A DNA stretch of 20,191 nucleotides from Peptococcaceae bacterium (GTDB lineage: Bacteria; Bacillota; Dehalobacteriia; UBA7702). The position numbers were made by a program, and so were the translations under genes. Below the pieces are notes generated by a model. That model searched no databases. It was not told the origin of the DNA and saw nothing but the letters and a program-made list of their open reading frames with translations. The stretch spans positions 1 to 20,191 of the forward strand of contig DXZC01000023.1 of NCBI GenBank assembly GCA_019415505.1, given 5' to 3'. Shown piece after piece: positions 1-7,757 of this stretch (the stretch's first letter is position 1; the number at the start of each line of letters is the position of its first letter).

Positions 1-23
1 GTGAGGAACAAGACTTATTTTAA
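1..23 (+). CDS. Possible 3' end of an upstream gene
   Basis: One frame reads six residues (EEQDLF) and then a TAA at 21-23, 24 bases before the next start codon. This could be the last few codons of the preceding gene of the operon. Six codons are too few to identify it. In related genomes an FtsK/SpoIIIE translocase or a peptidase gene often lies here, but nothing in the window shows that. Confidence 0.25.
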
Positions 24-47
24 TAATATTAAAAATTGGAGGTTACG

Positions 48-473
48 GTGGGCAGAATAGGCATGATTTTCCAAGAAGCCAGAACGGAACAGGGTTTTAC
101 CCTGGGTGAAGTGGCTGAAGCCTTAAATATAGATGTGCGTTTTATTTTTGATTTAGAAGATGAGGACTACGACGATATGCCAGGTAAAACCTTTGTTATT
201 GGTTACGCAAAGTCCTATGCCAAGTTCTTAGGACTTAACTCTAGACGCATAACAGAGGAGATTGCCAAAGAAATAGGCTATGAAGATATAGTGCCAATTA
301 CAGAGGGACTGGAACGTGAGCTGTTTGACGACCCTAATTCTCTAAATCGTCGTAAAGACATTGAAAATTTTAAAAAGCGCTCCCAAAGGAACCGGCGCTA
401 TATGGTAGGTATATTCTTGCTTTTGGGTTTGTTAGCCCTGTTCTCTTTTTTAGGCACGAGATTGTGGATATGA
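48..473 (+). CDS. RodZ/YmfM-like HTH protein with C-terminal membrane anchor (short form)
   Basis: This 141-residue protein has an N-terminal helix-turn-helix of the RodZ/HTH_25 type (about residues 5-65, with the family-like stretch FVIGYAKSYAKFLGL). A basic linker (101-117) follows, then one hydrophobic segment (about 119-139). RodZ-type proteins link MreB and cell-shape control to the membrane. The C-terminus stops at the membrane segment, so the extracytoplasmic domain of longer family members is absent. GTG at 48 is chosen because GGAGG lies at 38-42 with 5-base spacing; the upstream TTG at 36 would overlap that ribosome site. The neighbours rimO and pgsA agree with ymfM of Bacillus, which sits beside pgsA. 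The stop overlaps the rimO ATG as ATGA, suggesting translational coupling. Confidence 0.8.
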   Translation: MGRIGMIFQEARTEQGFTLGEVAEALNIDVRFIFDLEDEDYDDMPGKTFVIGYAKSYAKFLGLNSRRITEEIAKEIGYEDIVPITEGLERELFDDPNSLNRRKDIENFKKRSQRNRRYMVGIFLLLGLLALFSFLGTRLWI

Positions 474-1807
474 ATGGAGATAATGTGCGTTATAAAATAG
501 CTTTATGCAGCTTAGGCTGTGCCAAAAACTTAGTGGATAGTGAAAGAATTTTGTCTATTCTGAAGAATCTGGGTTATTGTATAACAGAGGATTTTTCTGA
601 AGCTAATGTTATAATTGTTAATACTTGCGGTTTTATAGAAGCGGCTAAAAAAGAAAGCATAGACGCTATTTTAGAATATGCTCAGTATAAAGACGACAAG
701 TGCCAGGTATTGGCGGTAACAGGCTGCCTGGTGCAAAAGTATCAGGTAGAATTGGCTAGAGAAATACCAGAGGTTGATATTTGGTTGGGCTCTCTGGATT
801 TTGAGGCGATTGGCGAAAAAATAAATGAGCTGCTGCCCCATAAACCCCTGGTAAGCCAGGAAAATTATCAATATTCTAGACAGCTAACTACGCCGAGACA
901 CTGGGCTTATTTAAAAATAGCGGAAGGCTGCGATAATACTTGTACCTTTTGTACTATTCCGCAAATGAGAGGGCCTTACAAAAGCCGCAGCCAGGATAGC
1001 ATATTATCAGAAGTTAAAGAGCTTATTGCCCAGGGCGTTGCAGAAGTAAATATTTTAGCACAGGATACGACAGTTTATGGCAAGGATATTTACGGTAAGC
1101 CTGCCCTCAAGGAGCTCCTTCGGGCTATGGTGAAAGAGGATTTACAGCGTATTCGCTTGCTCTACAGCTATCCCCAGCGCATAGATAGGGAGCTTTTAGA
1201 GCTAATCTCAAAAGAGGAAAAAATTTGTACTTATCTGGATATTCCCATGCAACATTCAGAGGACCGTATTCTCAAAGCTATGGGACGTCCGGAAAGAAAA
1301 GAAAAACTGAGAAAGCTGCTCCAAGAAATACGGGATGTAGACGCTAATTTTGTCATTCGTACAACTTTTATAGTGGGCTTTCCCGGTGAGACAGAATCTG
1401 ATTTTTTACAGCTTTGCGACTTTGTGCGTGAGGCGAATTTGGATTGGGTCGGTGTTTTCACTTACTCTCAGGAAGAGGATACCGCGGCGGCGGCTTTACC
1501 GGAGCAGGTGCCCGAAGAGGTTAAGGCGCGGCGCTACGATTATTTAATGTCCCTTTTGAGCCGTTGTTCAGCGCAAGTGTTGGAAAAGTGGCGGGGAAAG
1601 ATAGTTTCCGTGGTTATTGAAGGAAAAATAGACCCCCACGCTGAATATTTTAAAGGGTATAATTATTATGGCAGAACCACGTTTCAGGCGCCAGATGTGG
1701 ATGGACTCACTTATATTAAAAGCAATAGAGACCTAAACCCCGGCGATGAAATAAAAGTTACTGTAGTTTCTACTGATGTATATGATTTAATGGGAGAAGA
1801 AATATGA
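470..1807 (+). CDS. rimO: Ribosomal protein S12 methylthiotransferase RimO
   Basis: RimO is a radical-SAM enzyme with two iron-sulfur clusters that adds a methylthio group to an aspartate of ribosomal protein S12. The sequence shows all three domains. The N-terminal UPF0004 domain carries its three cysteines in LGCAKN, NTCGF and TGCLV. The radical-SAM core has CDNTCTFC (CxxxCxxC). The C-terminal part (from about residue 375) fits a TRAM domain. The length of 445 residues is normal for the family. LGCAKNLVDSER near the start favours RimO over MiaB. I choose ATG 470, which overlaps the preceding stop as ATGA. A GTG lies two codons upstream at 464, and another in-frame GTG at 485 would also give a plausible N-terminus. 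The Shine-Dalgarno for 470 is weak, as expected of a coupled start. Confidence 0.95.
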   Translation: MNGDNVRYKIALCSLGCAKNLVDSERILSILKNLGYCITEDFSEANVIIVNTCGFIEAAKKESIDAILEYAQYKDDKCQVLAVTGCLVQKYQVELAREIPEVDIWLGSLDFEAIGEKINELLPHKPLVSQENYQYSRQLTTPRHWAYLKIAEGCDNTCTFCTIPQMRGPYKSRSQDSILSEVKELIAQGVAEVNILAQDTTVYGKDIYGKPALKELLRAMVKEDLQRIRLLYSYPQRIDRELLELISKEEKICTYLDIPMQHSEDRILKAMGRPERKEKLRKLLQEIRDVDANFVIRTTFIVGFPGETESDFLQLCDFVREANLDWVGVFTYSQEEDTAAAALPEQVPEEVKARRYDYLMSLLSRCSAQVLEKWRGKIVSVVIEGKIDPHAEYFKGYNYYGRTTFQAPDVDGLTYIKSNRDLNPGDEIKVTVVSTDVYDLMGEEI

Positions 1808-2379
1808 CAAAACAAAGTAAATTGCAAAATTTGAAATTACCCTTTGGCCTTAATTTACCAAACGCCATTACTTTGGTACGTATTCTCATGATACCGCTGA
1901 TTATGCTATTTTTACTTTTGGATATTCCCGGCGGAAACATGATTGCCACGGTAATATTTTTGGTGGCTAGCTGTACCGATGGTTTAGACGGCCATTATGC
2001 CAGATCCTTTAATATGGTCACGACCTTAGGTAAATTTTTGGACCCTCTAGCGGATAAGCTTTTAATTATTGCTACTTTAAGCTGTCTAGTATCTCTGGAA
2101 CGGGTGGGAGTTGTCGCCGTTATCATAATTATAGCCAGAGAGCTTATGGTTACAGGCTTGCGGGCCATAGCCGCTGACGCCGGCGTGGTCATAGCTGCTT
2201 CTTATTTTGGTAAGGTAAAAACTGTTAGCCAAATTATTGCTGTAACCTATGTATTATTAGCTGGTACTATTACAGTGTTCCCGCTCTGGATAGGTACTGT
2301 ATTGATCTGGGTATCTGTAGTGTTCACCTTACTTTCCGGCTATGATTATTTTGTAAAATGCAAAGGTCTATTAAAATGA
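1804..2379 (+). CDS. pgsA: CDP-diacylglycerol--glycerol-3-phosphate 3-phosphatidyltransferase
   Basis: PgsA makes phosphatidylglycerophosphate, the committed step to phosphatidylglycerol, in the cytoplasmic membrane. The CDP-alcohol phosphatidyltransferase signature is complete: DGLDGHYAR followed by GKFLDPLAD (D-x2-DG-x2-AR-x8-G-x3-D-x3-D). The start LPNAITLVRI is typical of PgsA. Several hydrophobic segments span the 191 residues, a normal length. ATG 1804 overlaps the rimO stop as ATGA and is preceded by GGGAGAAG. The chain ends with an ATGA overlap onto the cinA-like gene. Confidence 0.95.
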   Translation: MTKQSKLQNLKLPFGLNLPNAITLVRILMIPLIMLFLLLDIPGGNMIATVIFLVASCTDGLDGHYARSFNMVTTLGKFLDPLADKLLIIATLSCLVSLERVGVVAVIIIIARELMVTGLRAIAADAGVVIAASYFGKVKTVSQIIAVTYVLLAGTITVFPLWIGTVLIWVSVVFTLLSGYDYFVKCKGLLK

Positions 2380-2882
2380 AAGAAAATAATTCTCTTACCG
2401 CGGAATTAGAAAATTTTGTGGCCGCTGTAAGCGGTGAGCTTTTAAAGAAAAACTATACAATAGCCACAGCCGAGTCTTGTACCGGCGGTTTGGTAGCTAA
2501 ATCCTTAACGGATCAACCTGGCATATCTCAAATTTTTAGCTATGGGTTGGTGACATACAGTAATGAGGCTAAGATGAAGCTGCTCAAGGTAAAACAGGAA
2601 ACTTTGGCTACAGTTGGGGCTGTAAGTAAAGAGACTGCTAGGGAAATGGCTGCTGGGCTAAAGGAACTGTCAGGAGCTGACTTTGCCTTGGGTATCACCG
2701 GTATAGCCGGGCCAGACGGCGGCAGCCAGGATAAGCCTGTAGGCTTAGTATACATTGGTTTGGAATTTCCCGGTGGTAACGCTGTGGGAAAATATATATT
2801 TAAAGGCGACAGGGATGCGGTGCGTAAACAAACAACTGAGGCCGCATTGAGTATGGTTGCCGATGTTTTAAGAAAATTGTAA
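2376..2882 (+). CDS. CinA C-terminal domain protein, nicotinamide-nucleotide amidohydrolase type
   Basis: This 168-residue protein equals the C-terminal CinA (PncC) domain, which deamidates nicotinamide mononucleotide to nicotinate mononucleotide in pyridine nucleotide salvage. Family motifs are clear: TAESCTGGLVAKSLTD, the SYGLVTYSNEAKMKLL stretch, GAVSKETAREMA and GITGIAGPDGG. The N-terminal MoCF-like domain of full-length CinA (about 410 residues) is missing, as in E. coli PncC/YgaD, which also sits beside recA. ATG 2376 overlaps the pgsA stop as ATGA, with AAAGGT just upstream; the ATG at 2358 lies inside pgsA and has no ribosome site. recA starts 18 bases after the stop. I see no trace of a lost MoCF domain upstream. 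Confidence 0.9.
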   Translation: MKENNSLTAELENFVAAVSGELLKKNYTIATAESCTGGLVAKSLTDQPGISQIFSYGLVTYSNEAKMKLLKVKQETLATVGAVSKETAREMAAGLKELSGADFALGITGIAGPDGGSQDKPVGLVYIGLEFPGGNAVGKYIFKGDRDAVRKQTTEAALSMVADVLRKL

Positions 2883-2900
2883 AGTTGAATGGAGAAAATA

Positions 2901-3953
2901 ATGGATAGCAATAGTAAAAAAGAAGCTTTAGAAGCAGCCATGAGCCAAATTGAAAAACAGTTTGGCAAAGGCGCTATTATGCGGATGGGTGATGCCGCAA
3001 AAATGAACATAGAAGTCATTCCCACTGGAATATTGGCGTTAGATGTGGCTCTAGGGGCTGGAGGCGTTCCCAGGGGGAGAATTATAGAGGTTTTTGGTCC
3101 TGAATCTTCCGGGAAAACAACTATTGCCCTGCATATAGTTGCTGAAGCACAAAAAATGGGAGGAACCGCCGCCTTTATTGATGCTGAACACGCCTTGGAT
3201 CCCCAGTATGCCTCTAAATTGGGCGTTAATATTAATGATTTGCTAATTTCCCAGCCAGACATGGGGGAACAGGCTTTAGAAATAGTAGAGGCTTTAGTGC
3301 GTAGTAATTCAGTGGATATTATAGTCGTGGACTCCGTAGCTGCCCTGGTACCCAGAGCCGAACTAGAGGGTGAAATGGGGGATAGCCACATGGGGGTTCA
3401 AGCCCGTTTGATGTCTCAGGCATTACGCAAGCTTACCGCTATAGTTGGCAAAACCAACTGCACTGTTATTTTTATTAATCAAATACGTGATAAAATCGGT
3501 GTTGTTTATGGAAATCCGGAAACCACTACTGGCGGACGGGCCTTAAAGTTTTATTCTTCCCTGCGGATAGATATCAGAAAAAGTGAGGCCATTAAGTCTG
3601 GCTCAGAAATTATTGGTAACCGCACAAAGGCAAAAATTGTCAAAAATAAAATTGCTCCTCCATTTAAGATAGCGGAATTTGATATGATTTACGGTGAAGG
3701 GGTATCTAAAGTAGGTAGTCTTTTAGACGTTGCCGTTGATTTAAAGATAATTGATAAAAGCGGGGCTTGGTTCTCCTATAATGGAGAGCGTATTGGCCAA
3801 GGCCGAGAAAATGCTAAGAAGTATTTAAAAGAAAACTCGGCAATGTATCAAGAGGTAGAAGCCAAAGTTATTTCCGGATTGAAGAAAGAGGATATATCCT
3901 CCTTTGGCACAGAAAGCGATGATAAAGCAGCCAAAGATGAGGCAACGGAATAA
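2901..3953 (+). CDS. recA: Recombinase RecA
   Basis: RecA is the ATP-dependent strand-exchange protein that also triggers LexA self-cleavage. Walker A (GPESSGKT, residues 66-73), the Walker B region (DIIVVDSVAALVP), and loop 2 (INQIRDKIGVVYGNPETTTG) are all intact. The length of 350 residues is normal, with the usual acidic C-terminus (ESDDKAAKDEATE). ATG 2901 is preferred over ATG 2889 because TGGAG at 2890-2894 sits about 6 bases before it. The stop overlaps the recX start as TAATG. No SOS box or separate promoter is visible in the 18-base gap before it, so it is probably transcribed from upstream. Confidence 0.98.
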   Translation: MDSNSKKEALEAAMSQIEKQFGKGAIMRMGDAAKMNIEVIPTGILALDVALGAGGVPRGRIIEVFGPESSGKTTIALHIVAEAQKMGGTAAFIDAEHALDPQYASKLGVNINDLLISQPDMGEQALEIVEALVRSNSVDIIVVDSVAALVPRAELEGEMGDSHMGVQARLMSQALRKLTAIVGKTNCTVIFINQIRDKIGVVYGNPETTTGGRALKFYSSLRIDIRKSEAIKSGSEIIGNRTKAKIVKNKIAPPFKIAEFDMIYGEGVSKVGSLLDVAVDLKIIDKSGAWFSYNGERIGQGRENAKKYLKENSAMYQEVEAKVISGLKKEDISSFGTESDDKAAKDEATE

Positions 3954-4432
3954 TGTCCGGCAAAGGTAAGGACAGTCTGCCCAGTCCAGTCAAATACAGT
4001 CTTTGGTTACTAAATTATGGACCTAAGAGTAGGAAGAAAATGTATGAAGCCTTGAAAAAAAAGGGTTACGATGATGAGATAGCCACAAGCACCATAAGTT
4101 CTTTAGAAGCTTGGGGCTATCTTGATGATTCCAATTATAAGGAAAATTTGATTAATAAAAGAAAACGCAATAACCCTAAAGGCCGCTCATTTGTGCGCCA
4201 GGAGCTGTTTAATAACGGAGTGGAGAACTTAGACGACCTAGATGAATTATATTCTGATGCTGAGGAGAGGGAAATAATTGATAAATTGTTGAATCAATGG
4301 GAAAGAAAAGCCCCCCTTTGTCGGGAGAATAAAGATAAATATTTTATGCGTTTGGCCAGGCGGGGCTTTGCTAAAAATAATATATTAGCAGTCATGGAAA
4401 AACGTCGAAACGATATAGAAATCTTTTCTTGA
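3953..4432 (+). CDS. recX: Regulatory protein RecX
   Basis: RecX binds RecA filaments and limits RecA activity. The 159-residue protein has the helical repeats of the family, visible as SLWLLNYGPKSRKKMYEALKKKGYDDEI and LEAWGYLDDSNYKENLINKR split across two segments. A later FMRLARRGFAKNNILAVM resembles the third repeat. The protein is highly charged and has no membrane segment. Its ATG overlaps the recA stop (TAATG), so translation is likely coupled and RecX made at a low ratio to RecA. The last codons contain the -35 element of the next promoter, so the stop and the rny promoter overlap. Confidence 0.93.
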   Translation: MSGKGKDSLPSPVKYSLWLLNYGPKSRKKMYEALKKKGYDDEIATSTISSLEAWGYLDDSNYKENLINKRKRNNPKGRSFVRQELFNNGVENLDDLDELYSDAEEREIIDKLLNQWERKAPLCRENKDKYFMRLARRGFAKNNILAVMEKRRNDIEIFS

Positions 4433-4457
4433 CAATTACCAGAAAACTATATAAAAT
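4429..4457 (+). promoter_or_regulatory. Sigma-A type promoter for rny leader
   Basis: A perfect TTGACA at 4429-4434 is followed after 17 bases by TAAAAT at 4452-4457. The -35 lies over the last codon and stop of recX. Transcription would start near 4464 and give a leader of about 215 bases before rny. Confidence 0.7.
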
Positions 4458-4463
4458 TATAGT

Positions 4464-4660
4464 AACGAAGTTTTTTCAGCTGATTATCAGCTTTAGTGAT
4501 ATATTTGTAGTAGTTTCATGAAAGAATTGGGATAATTTTAATTAATTATTTTAATTTAATATGTTTTATGGGGTATTTCCCTGATTTTTTCTGAAATGCC
4601 GTATATCACCATTCGCTAAAACAGCAGAAGAAGCCAAGTTATACTTGGCTTTTACTTTTT
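4464..4660 (+). ncRNA. Candidate structured leader or small RNA upstream of rny
   Basis: This 200-base stretch without an ORF lies between a consensus promoter and a terminator-like hairpin. It holds a perfect inverted repeat at 4478-4492 (7-base arms, one central base). A long-range pairing joins 4496-4503 (GTGATATA) with 4602-4609 (TATATCAC), and TTTCA near 4516 can pair with TGAAA near 4592 inside it. The centre is AT-rich. I do not recognise a named RNA family. It could be an attenuated 5' leader controlling RNase Y, or an independent small RNA of about 190 nt. Confidence 0.4.
4631..4657 (+). terminator. Terminator-like hairpin just before rny
   Basis: AAGCCAAG (4631-4638) pairs perfectly with CTTGGCTT (4644-4651) around a 5-base loop, and is followed by a T-rich run with one C to about 4660. 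It ends only some 20 bases before the rny start, so it would act on transcripts entering rny. Confidence 0.6.
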
Positions 4661-4679
4661 TATGGAGGGATTTTAAATA

Positions 4680-6224
4680 ATGGATAATCTATTGATATTC
4701 ATCATCGGTCTGGTGATAGTAGCGCTTTTGGGTTTTTTTATCGGCTATTTCATCAGAAAACGTATAGCGGAGGCCAAGATATCCTCTGCCGAGGAAGCAA
4801 CTAAGAAGATTTTAGAGGACGCTTATAAAGAAGCTGACGCCAAGAAGCGGGAAGCGTTAGTGGAAGCTAAAGAAGAAATTCTCAAAATGAAGAACGAGAG
4901 TGAAAAGGAAGCCAAAGAGAGAAGAAACGAAGTAACCAAGCTTGAACACAGGGTCTTGCAAAAAGAAGAAAACTTGGACAAAAAGATGGAAAATCTGGAA
5001 CATAAGGAAAACCATCTGAGCAAGAAGGAGCAGCAAATCCAAAATAAAATGGAAGAGGTTGCCTCCCTGGAAAGCAAAAAACAAGAGGAGCTAGAAAAAA
5101 TTAGCGGTCTTACTGTTGACGATGCTAAAGAAATCCTTTTAGCCGGCGTTGAAGAGGAAGTAAAGTATGACGCTGCTATGATGATTAAAGAAATTGAAAC
5201 CGAAGCTAAGGAAAACGCGGAAAAAACAGCTCGTGAAATCGTAGCACAGGCCATTCAGAGAGTTGCGGCGGATCACGCTTCCGAAACAACTGTTTCCGTT
5301 GTGGTTTTACCCAATGATGAAATGAAAGGCCGCATTATTGGTAGGGAAGGGCGCAATATTCGCACCTTGGAAACGCTAACAGGTATTGACTTAATCATTG
5401 ACGATACACCTGAAGCAGTGATTATTTCTGGTTTTGACCCGGTTCGCCGGGAAGTGGCCCGTATTGCTTTGGAAAAACTTATTCAAGACGGCCGCATCCA
5501 TCCTGCCCGCATTGAGGAAATGGTGGAAAAGGCCCAGAAGGAAGTTGACCATAAAATTAAGGAAGAGGGGGAACAGGCTACCTTTAACGTGGGAGTCCAT
5601 GGTATTCACCCGGAACTTATTAAGACCTTAGGCCGTTTGCGGTATCGTACCAGCTATGGCCAGAATGTACTCAAGCATTCAATAGAAGTGGCCCATTTAG
5701 CCGGCGTTATGGCTGGAGAATTGGGATTGGATATTACTTTAGCTAAGCGGGCGGGTCTGCTCCACGATCTTGGTAAAGCTATTGACCGGGAAATGGAGGG
5801 TCAGCATGCGGCCCTGGGAGCTGACTTAGCCAAAAAGTATGGCGAAAGCAAAAAGGTGGTTAACGCCATTGCCGCGCACCACGGCGATACTGAACCCATT
5901 ACCGTAGAGGCGGTTCTTATTCAAGCGGCTGACGCCGTATCCGCGGCTCGTCCCGGCGCCAGGAGAGAAACCCTGGAAACTTATATTAAACGCTTGGAAC
6001 AGCTGGAAGAAATTGCCGAGTCCTTTAGCGGTGTAGAAAAAAGTTTCGCTATACAAGCTGGCCGGGAAGTTCGCATCATAGTTAAGCCTGATAAAGTTGA
6101 TGATGTGATGTCCTACAGCTTAGCCCGGGATATAGTTAAACGCATATCCACGGAGATGGAATATCCTGGTCAAATTAAAGTTGTAGTCATTCGGGAAACC
6201 AGGGCTGTGGACTACGCTAAATAA
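4680..6224 (+). CDS. rny: Ribonuclease Y
   Basis: RNase Y is the membrane-bound endoribonuclease that starts mRNA decay in many Firmicutes. The 514 residues show the full family order: a membrane segment (about 3-25), a long charged coiled coil (about 35-195), a KH domain (about 205-270, with MKGRIIGREGRNIRTLE), and an HD domain with HSIEVAHLAG and LLHDLGKAID. The metal-binding HD pair and the later AAHHGD are present, so it should be active. GGAGG at 4664-4668 lies 11 bases before the ATG. The gene has its own upstream promoter and a hairpin leader, unlike the coupled genes before it, which suggests separate control. A 13-bp inverted repeat follows the stop. Confidence 0.97.
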   Translation: MDNLLIFIIGLVIVALLGFFIGYFIRKRIAEAKISSAEEATKKILEDAYKEADAKKREALVEAKEEILKMKNESEKEAKERRNEVTKLEHRVLQKEENLDKKMENLEHKENHLSKKEQQIQNKMEEVASLESKKQEELEKISGLTVDDAKEILLAGVEEEVKYDAAMMIKEIETEAKENAEKTAREIVAQAIQRVAADHASETTVSVVVLPNDEMKGRIIGREGRNIRTLETLTGIDLIIDDTPEAVIISGFDPVRREVARIALEKLIQDGRIHPARIEEMVEKAQKEVDHKIKEEGEQATFNVGVHGIHPELIKTLGRLRYRTSYGQNVLKHSIEVAHLAGVMAGELGLDITLAKRAGLLHDLGKAIDREMEGQHAALGADLAKKYGESKKVVNAIAAHHGDTEPITVEAVLIQAADAVSAARPGARRETLETYIKRLEQLEEIAESFSGVEKSFAIQAGREVRIIVKPDKVDDVMSYSLARDIVKRISTEMEYPGQIKVVVIRETRAVDYAK

Positions 6225-6235
6225 CGATAAACCAC

Positions 6236-6265
6236 TAAACCGGCAAAGGTTTCTTTGTCGGTTTA
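6236..6265 (+). terminator. Inverted repeat after rny, probable terminator or processing hairpin
   Basis: Arms 6236-6248 and 6253-6265 pair over 13 bases with one G-T pair and a GTTT loop (TAAACCGGCAAAG ... CTTTGTCGGTTTA). The T-run after it is short (TTTA then AGTTG), so termination may be partial and allow read-through to the next gene. Confidence 0.5.
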
Positions 6266-6294
6266 AGTTGTATGTAAGGTGAGGAAGTGACTGC

Positions 6295-6825
6295 GTGCCG
6301 ATTCAGGATAATAAAGAAATCACAAGCTATGTGGATCTTTTTGTTTCCGTTATCATCTGTTTTCCTGAGATAACGACGATTAAATATGATAGGGAGAGCG
6401 ATAAAATAACCTTTAATTTCGTCATAAAAAATTATGAGCATGATGATATTGAAGGTTCCCTTGAAACGCTAAAAAAAGCGCTGGCTGTTTATTTCCGCCA
6501 GAAGCATTATATTAGAACACCAAATTTTGTCCTTGAGGCGCAAATTTTAGGTGACCATGCCGTGCTGAAATGCCTGAGGGATATGTCTACCATAACAAGG
6601 GAGGAAATATCCTTTATTGTAGAACTGTTCCGAGTTAAATTTTCTGATTGTTTAGTTACCGAGGTAGTTGACCGGGAAGAGGAGGGTAACTATCACTGGT
6701 CAGGGTTGGAGATCGACGAGGCCAGCGAAGGTAAAAATGCCATAAAGCAGTCGGAAGATAAGGCGGGCAATAAAATTTTAGTTTGCCGGGAAGCGGGAAA
6801 AGTTTTAGTCTTTATTAATTCCTAA
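6295..6825 (+). CDS. Hypothetical protein between rny and ymdB
   Basis: I do not recognise this 176-residue protein. GTG 6295 is preceded by AGGTGAGG at 6277-6284. The N-terminal two thirds look like a soluble alpha/beta fold: a strand-rich start (TSYVDLFVSVIICFPEITTIKYD) shown here only as a short region, acidic surface stretches, and hydrophobic strands. There is no signal peptide, no membrane segment and no obvious catalytic or metal motif. The region 120-150 is rich in E and G (VVDREEEGNYHW), then a lysine-rich linker and a short hydrophobic end (KVLVFINS). Codon use matches its neighbours, so it is probably a real gene. Its stop is 12 bases before the ymdB start, so the two are likely co-transcribed. 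A role in RNA turnover is only a guess from position. Confidence 0.75.
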   Translation: MPIQDNKEITSYVDLFVSVIICFPEITTIKYDRESDKITFNFVIKNYEHDDIEGSLETLKKALAVYFRQKHYIRTPNFVLEAQILGDHAVLKCLRDMSTITREEISFIVELFRVKFSDCLVTEVVDREEEGNYHWSGLEIDEASEGKNAIKQSEDKAGNKILVCREAGKVLVFINS

Positions 6826-6837
6826 TTGAGGTCATCT

Positions 6838-7629
6838 ATGCGTATACTATTTATTGGAGATATTGTAGGAAGCCCCGGCCGGGGAGTCCTGGAAAACAAC
6901 CTGTCGCTGATTGAAGAAAGAGAGAAGATTGATTTTACTATCGCCAACGGTGAAAACTCTTCCGGCGGTTTTGGCATGAATCGCAAGGGCTATGACGCTT
7001 TAAGCGCCAGTGGCGTAGACGCCTTTACTATGGGTAATCATACTTTTGACAATAAGAAAATAATGGACTTTATTGACAGTCCTAATATCGTGCGTCCCAT
7101 AAATTTACCGGAGGATACGCTAGGCTCCGGTATACGTTCAATTACAACCAAGGATGGTAAAGTAGTAACTATTATTAACGCCTTGGGCCAGGTTTTTACC
7201 AATCAGCCTGTGTCATGTCCCTTTAAGAGTATAGACGGGGCGTTAAAAAGGCGTTCTTTAGAAGCGGAAATCATAATTGTTGATTTCCATGCAGACGCCA
7301 CATCGGAAAAGGTTTGCTTAGGCCACTATTTAGATGGCCGGGTATCAGCTGTTTTAGGTACTCATACCCACATACAAACTGCCGATGAGAAAATTCTACC
7401 CCGTGGCGCCGCTTATATTACCGACGTGGGTATGACCGGTGCCTATGATTCTAGCTTAGGTATGGATAAGTCAGCGGCGGTGACCCGTTTTGTTTCCGGG
7501 GAGAATGTTCGGCTTTTTCCCGCAGTAGGAGAACGGCAAATCAATGCAGTAGTGGTGGAAACTGACGATTTAACTAATAAAGCTAAAAGCATTAAACGTC
7601 TAAACCAAATTTATCCAGGAGAATTTTAA
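6838..7629 (+). CDS. ymdB: YmdB-family metallophosphoesterase (TIGR00282)
   Basis: YmdB proteins are dimetal phosphodiesterases acting on cyclic nucleotides. In Bacillus subtilis YmdB is encoded next to rny and affects biofilm gene expression. The 263-residue sequence carries the family motifs in order: RILFIGDIVGSPGR at the N-terminus, NGENSSGGFG, GNHTFDNK, DFHADATSEK, and GTHTHIQTADE. All expected metal ligands appear to be present. ATG 6838 is chosen because TTGAGGTC at 6826-6833 is a good ribosome site; the TTG at 6826 is part of that site. In many spore formers spoVS follows ymdB, but here it does not, and an extra ORF lies between rny and ymdB. Confidence 0.92.
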   Translation: MRILFIGDIVGSPGRGVLENNLSLIEEREKIDFTIANGENSSGGFGMNRKGYDALSASGVDAFTMGNHTFDNKKIMDFIDSPNIVRPINLPEDTLGSGIRSITTKDGKVVTIINALGQVFTNQPVSCPFKSIDGALKRRSLEAEIIIVDFHADATSEKVCLGHYLDGRVSAVLGTHTHIQTADEKILPRGAAYITDVGMTGAYDSSLGMDKSAAVTRFVSGENVRLFPAVGERQINAVVVETDDLTNKAKSIKRLNQIYPGEF

Positions 7630-7691
7630 CCCCTAGCAGGAAAAAGACCTTGAGCAACGAAATAACGAAATAAACAAATCGGGAGGTAAAG

Positions 7692-7757
7692 ATGATGCAG
7701 AGAACAAATATAAATAAAACAATCATACCTGCCGTAGAGGAGTTAATATGCCTTTAA
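7692..7757 (+). CDS. Possible 21-codon leader peptide before the dipeptidase gene
   Basis: A strong GGGAGG at 7681-7686 stands 5 bases before an ATG that opens a 21-codon frame (MMQRTNINKTIIPAVEELICL) ending in TAA at 7755-7757. It overlaps the start of the next gene at 7748 by ten bases in another frame. The ribosome site is better than that of many full genes here. It may be a coupling leader or a decayed gene start. I see no amino-acid run typical of attenuation. Confidence 0.35.
   Translation: MMQRTNINKTIIPAVEELICL

Noticed and set aside
2540..3391. A long minus-strand frame of 283 codons
   Set aside because: It lies antisense to cinA and recA, both clearly coding, and its protein is rich in S, A, P and I without any recognisable motif.
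4464..4660. 6S RNA as identity of the rny leader
   Set aside because: The length fits, but I could not find a closing stem joining the two ends or the usual central bubble with flanking GC pairs.
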